Translations under genes and position numbers: made by a program
Notes under the pieces: model-generated
Told to the model about the DNA's origin: nothing
Seen by the model: only the letters and a program-made list of their open reading frames with translations
The model's database searches: none
Shown here: positions 63,501 through 64,000 of the stretch, one piece after another
Position numbering within the stretch: the stretch's first letter is position 1
Layout: every line of letters starts with the position of its first letter
Source: Bombus terrestris
Lineage: Eukaryota; Arthropoda; Insecta; Hymenoptera; Apidae
DNA: 64,000 bases
Direction of reading: 5' to 3'
Assembly: GCF_910591885.1 (NCBI RefSeq)
Contig: NC_063276.1
Location: 8,184,001 to 8,248,000, forward strand

Positions 63501-64000
63501 TCTCGGCCGTTCTAATCGCTGATCGAAATATATGTACGTTAGGATAAAGGAGGTATTAACGATAGTTTAACGCGGAGAATTTCTGTTTGACTTCTGATAA
63601 TCGCCTAAGTGAAATTTAGGTACCTTATGGACCTTGGATTCGTTAACGTCGGAGGATAGATGAGATAGAATTGCTAGAAATTTCAAGTTTGCTATAGAAC
63701 TTAGGAAGTTTTAGACCAGCAAATGCGAATTCCAAGTCGTAAATATTCATAATCTTGGGTTAAACTTCCGATGGTATGACATAATGACGAAGAACTGAAC
63801 GATTAGGAAGATAATTGTTTCTTCGTCCTCGAATTTTCAAATTTTTCAGTATAAAATATCAAACAGATCATGTATCTCTATAAAATTTTTTTAATGAAAT
63901 TTTTGTCAAAGATACAACGTATAATAAAAATGAATGGCCGCGATAATTTGCTTGTAAGGACAGCATTCGTGATTCGGATCATCCGAGATCGAGCGAGCAT

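Larger units (their letters stand above)
59631..64000 (+). other. Ih: Start of the Ih intron leading to the S1 exon
   Basis: It begins with the donor GTGAGTCC. I searched for a continuation encoding the S1 start (aromatic FYWD-like) and found none, so the intron appears to extend past the window. It holds a mariner-type hairpin at 62419-62499 and GC-richer blocks near 60780-61260 and 63120-63500. The longest open frames (61679-61978, 63490-62996 minus) have no recognisable domain. Confidence 0.6.

Overview
This window is AT-rich nuclear DNA with frequent CpG dinucleotides, many simple repeats, GT-AG splice sites and long introns. That composition and the mariner and TTAA-flanked repeats suggest an insect, most likely a bee or another aculeate hymenopteran. 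The species cannot be fixed from the sequence alone.

I can support one protein-coding gene with confidence. It lies on the + strand and is the 5' part of Ih, the insect hyperpolarization-activated cyclic nucleotide-gated (HCN/I(h)) cation channel. Three coding exons are visible. Exon 47500-47906 is a low-complexity N-terminal exon rich in Gly and Asn. Exon 56003-56162 begins with its own ATG and looks like an alternative first exon. Exon 59360-59630 is the shared exon that carries the conserved HCN domain just before transmembrane segment S1. Both upstream exons end in phase 1, and both complete the same Gly codon when joined to the shared exon. The gene therefore appears to make at least two channel N-termini from two promoters. 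The transmembrane segments, pore and cyclic-nucleotide-binding domain are not in the window and should lie to the right of base 64000.

Further left, 13368-14180 looks like a non-coding first exon. It has insect-type initiator motifs, a GC-rich leader with several short upstream ORFs, and a strong donor at 14181. It is the best candidate for the distal promoter of Ih, which would make the first intron about 33 kb. Exon 47500-47906 has no in-frame ATG, so its start codon must come from another exon. A phase-compatible ATG ending in a GTAAGT donor at 15398-15411 is a speculative candidate.

The rest is intron or intergenic sequence with transposon debris and repeats. These include a small TTAA-flanked (piggyBac-like) MITE family with two well-bounded copies, one copy with a decayed left end and one right-end fragment; an 81-bp mariner-type hairpin with TA flanks; a mariner terminal remnant; a 1.2-kb interval bounded by inverted terminal repeats with TA flanks; a roughly 650-bp element with very long inverted arms; a tRNA-like SINE candidate; several degenerate tandem arrays (units of about 20, 28 and 65 bp); and microsatellites. 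GC/CpG-rich islands inside the long intron are possible regulatory regions. I found no CRISPR array, no bacterial-type operon, no convincing intact tRNA or rRNA, and no intact transposase gene.
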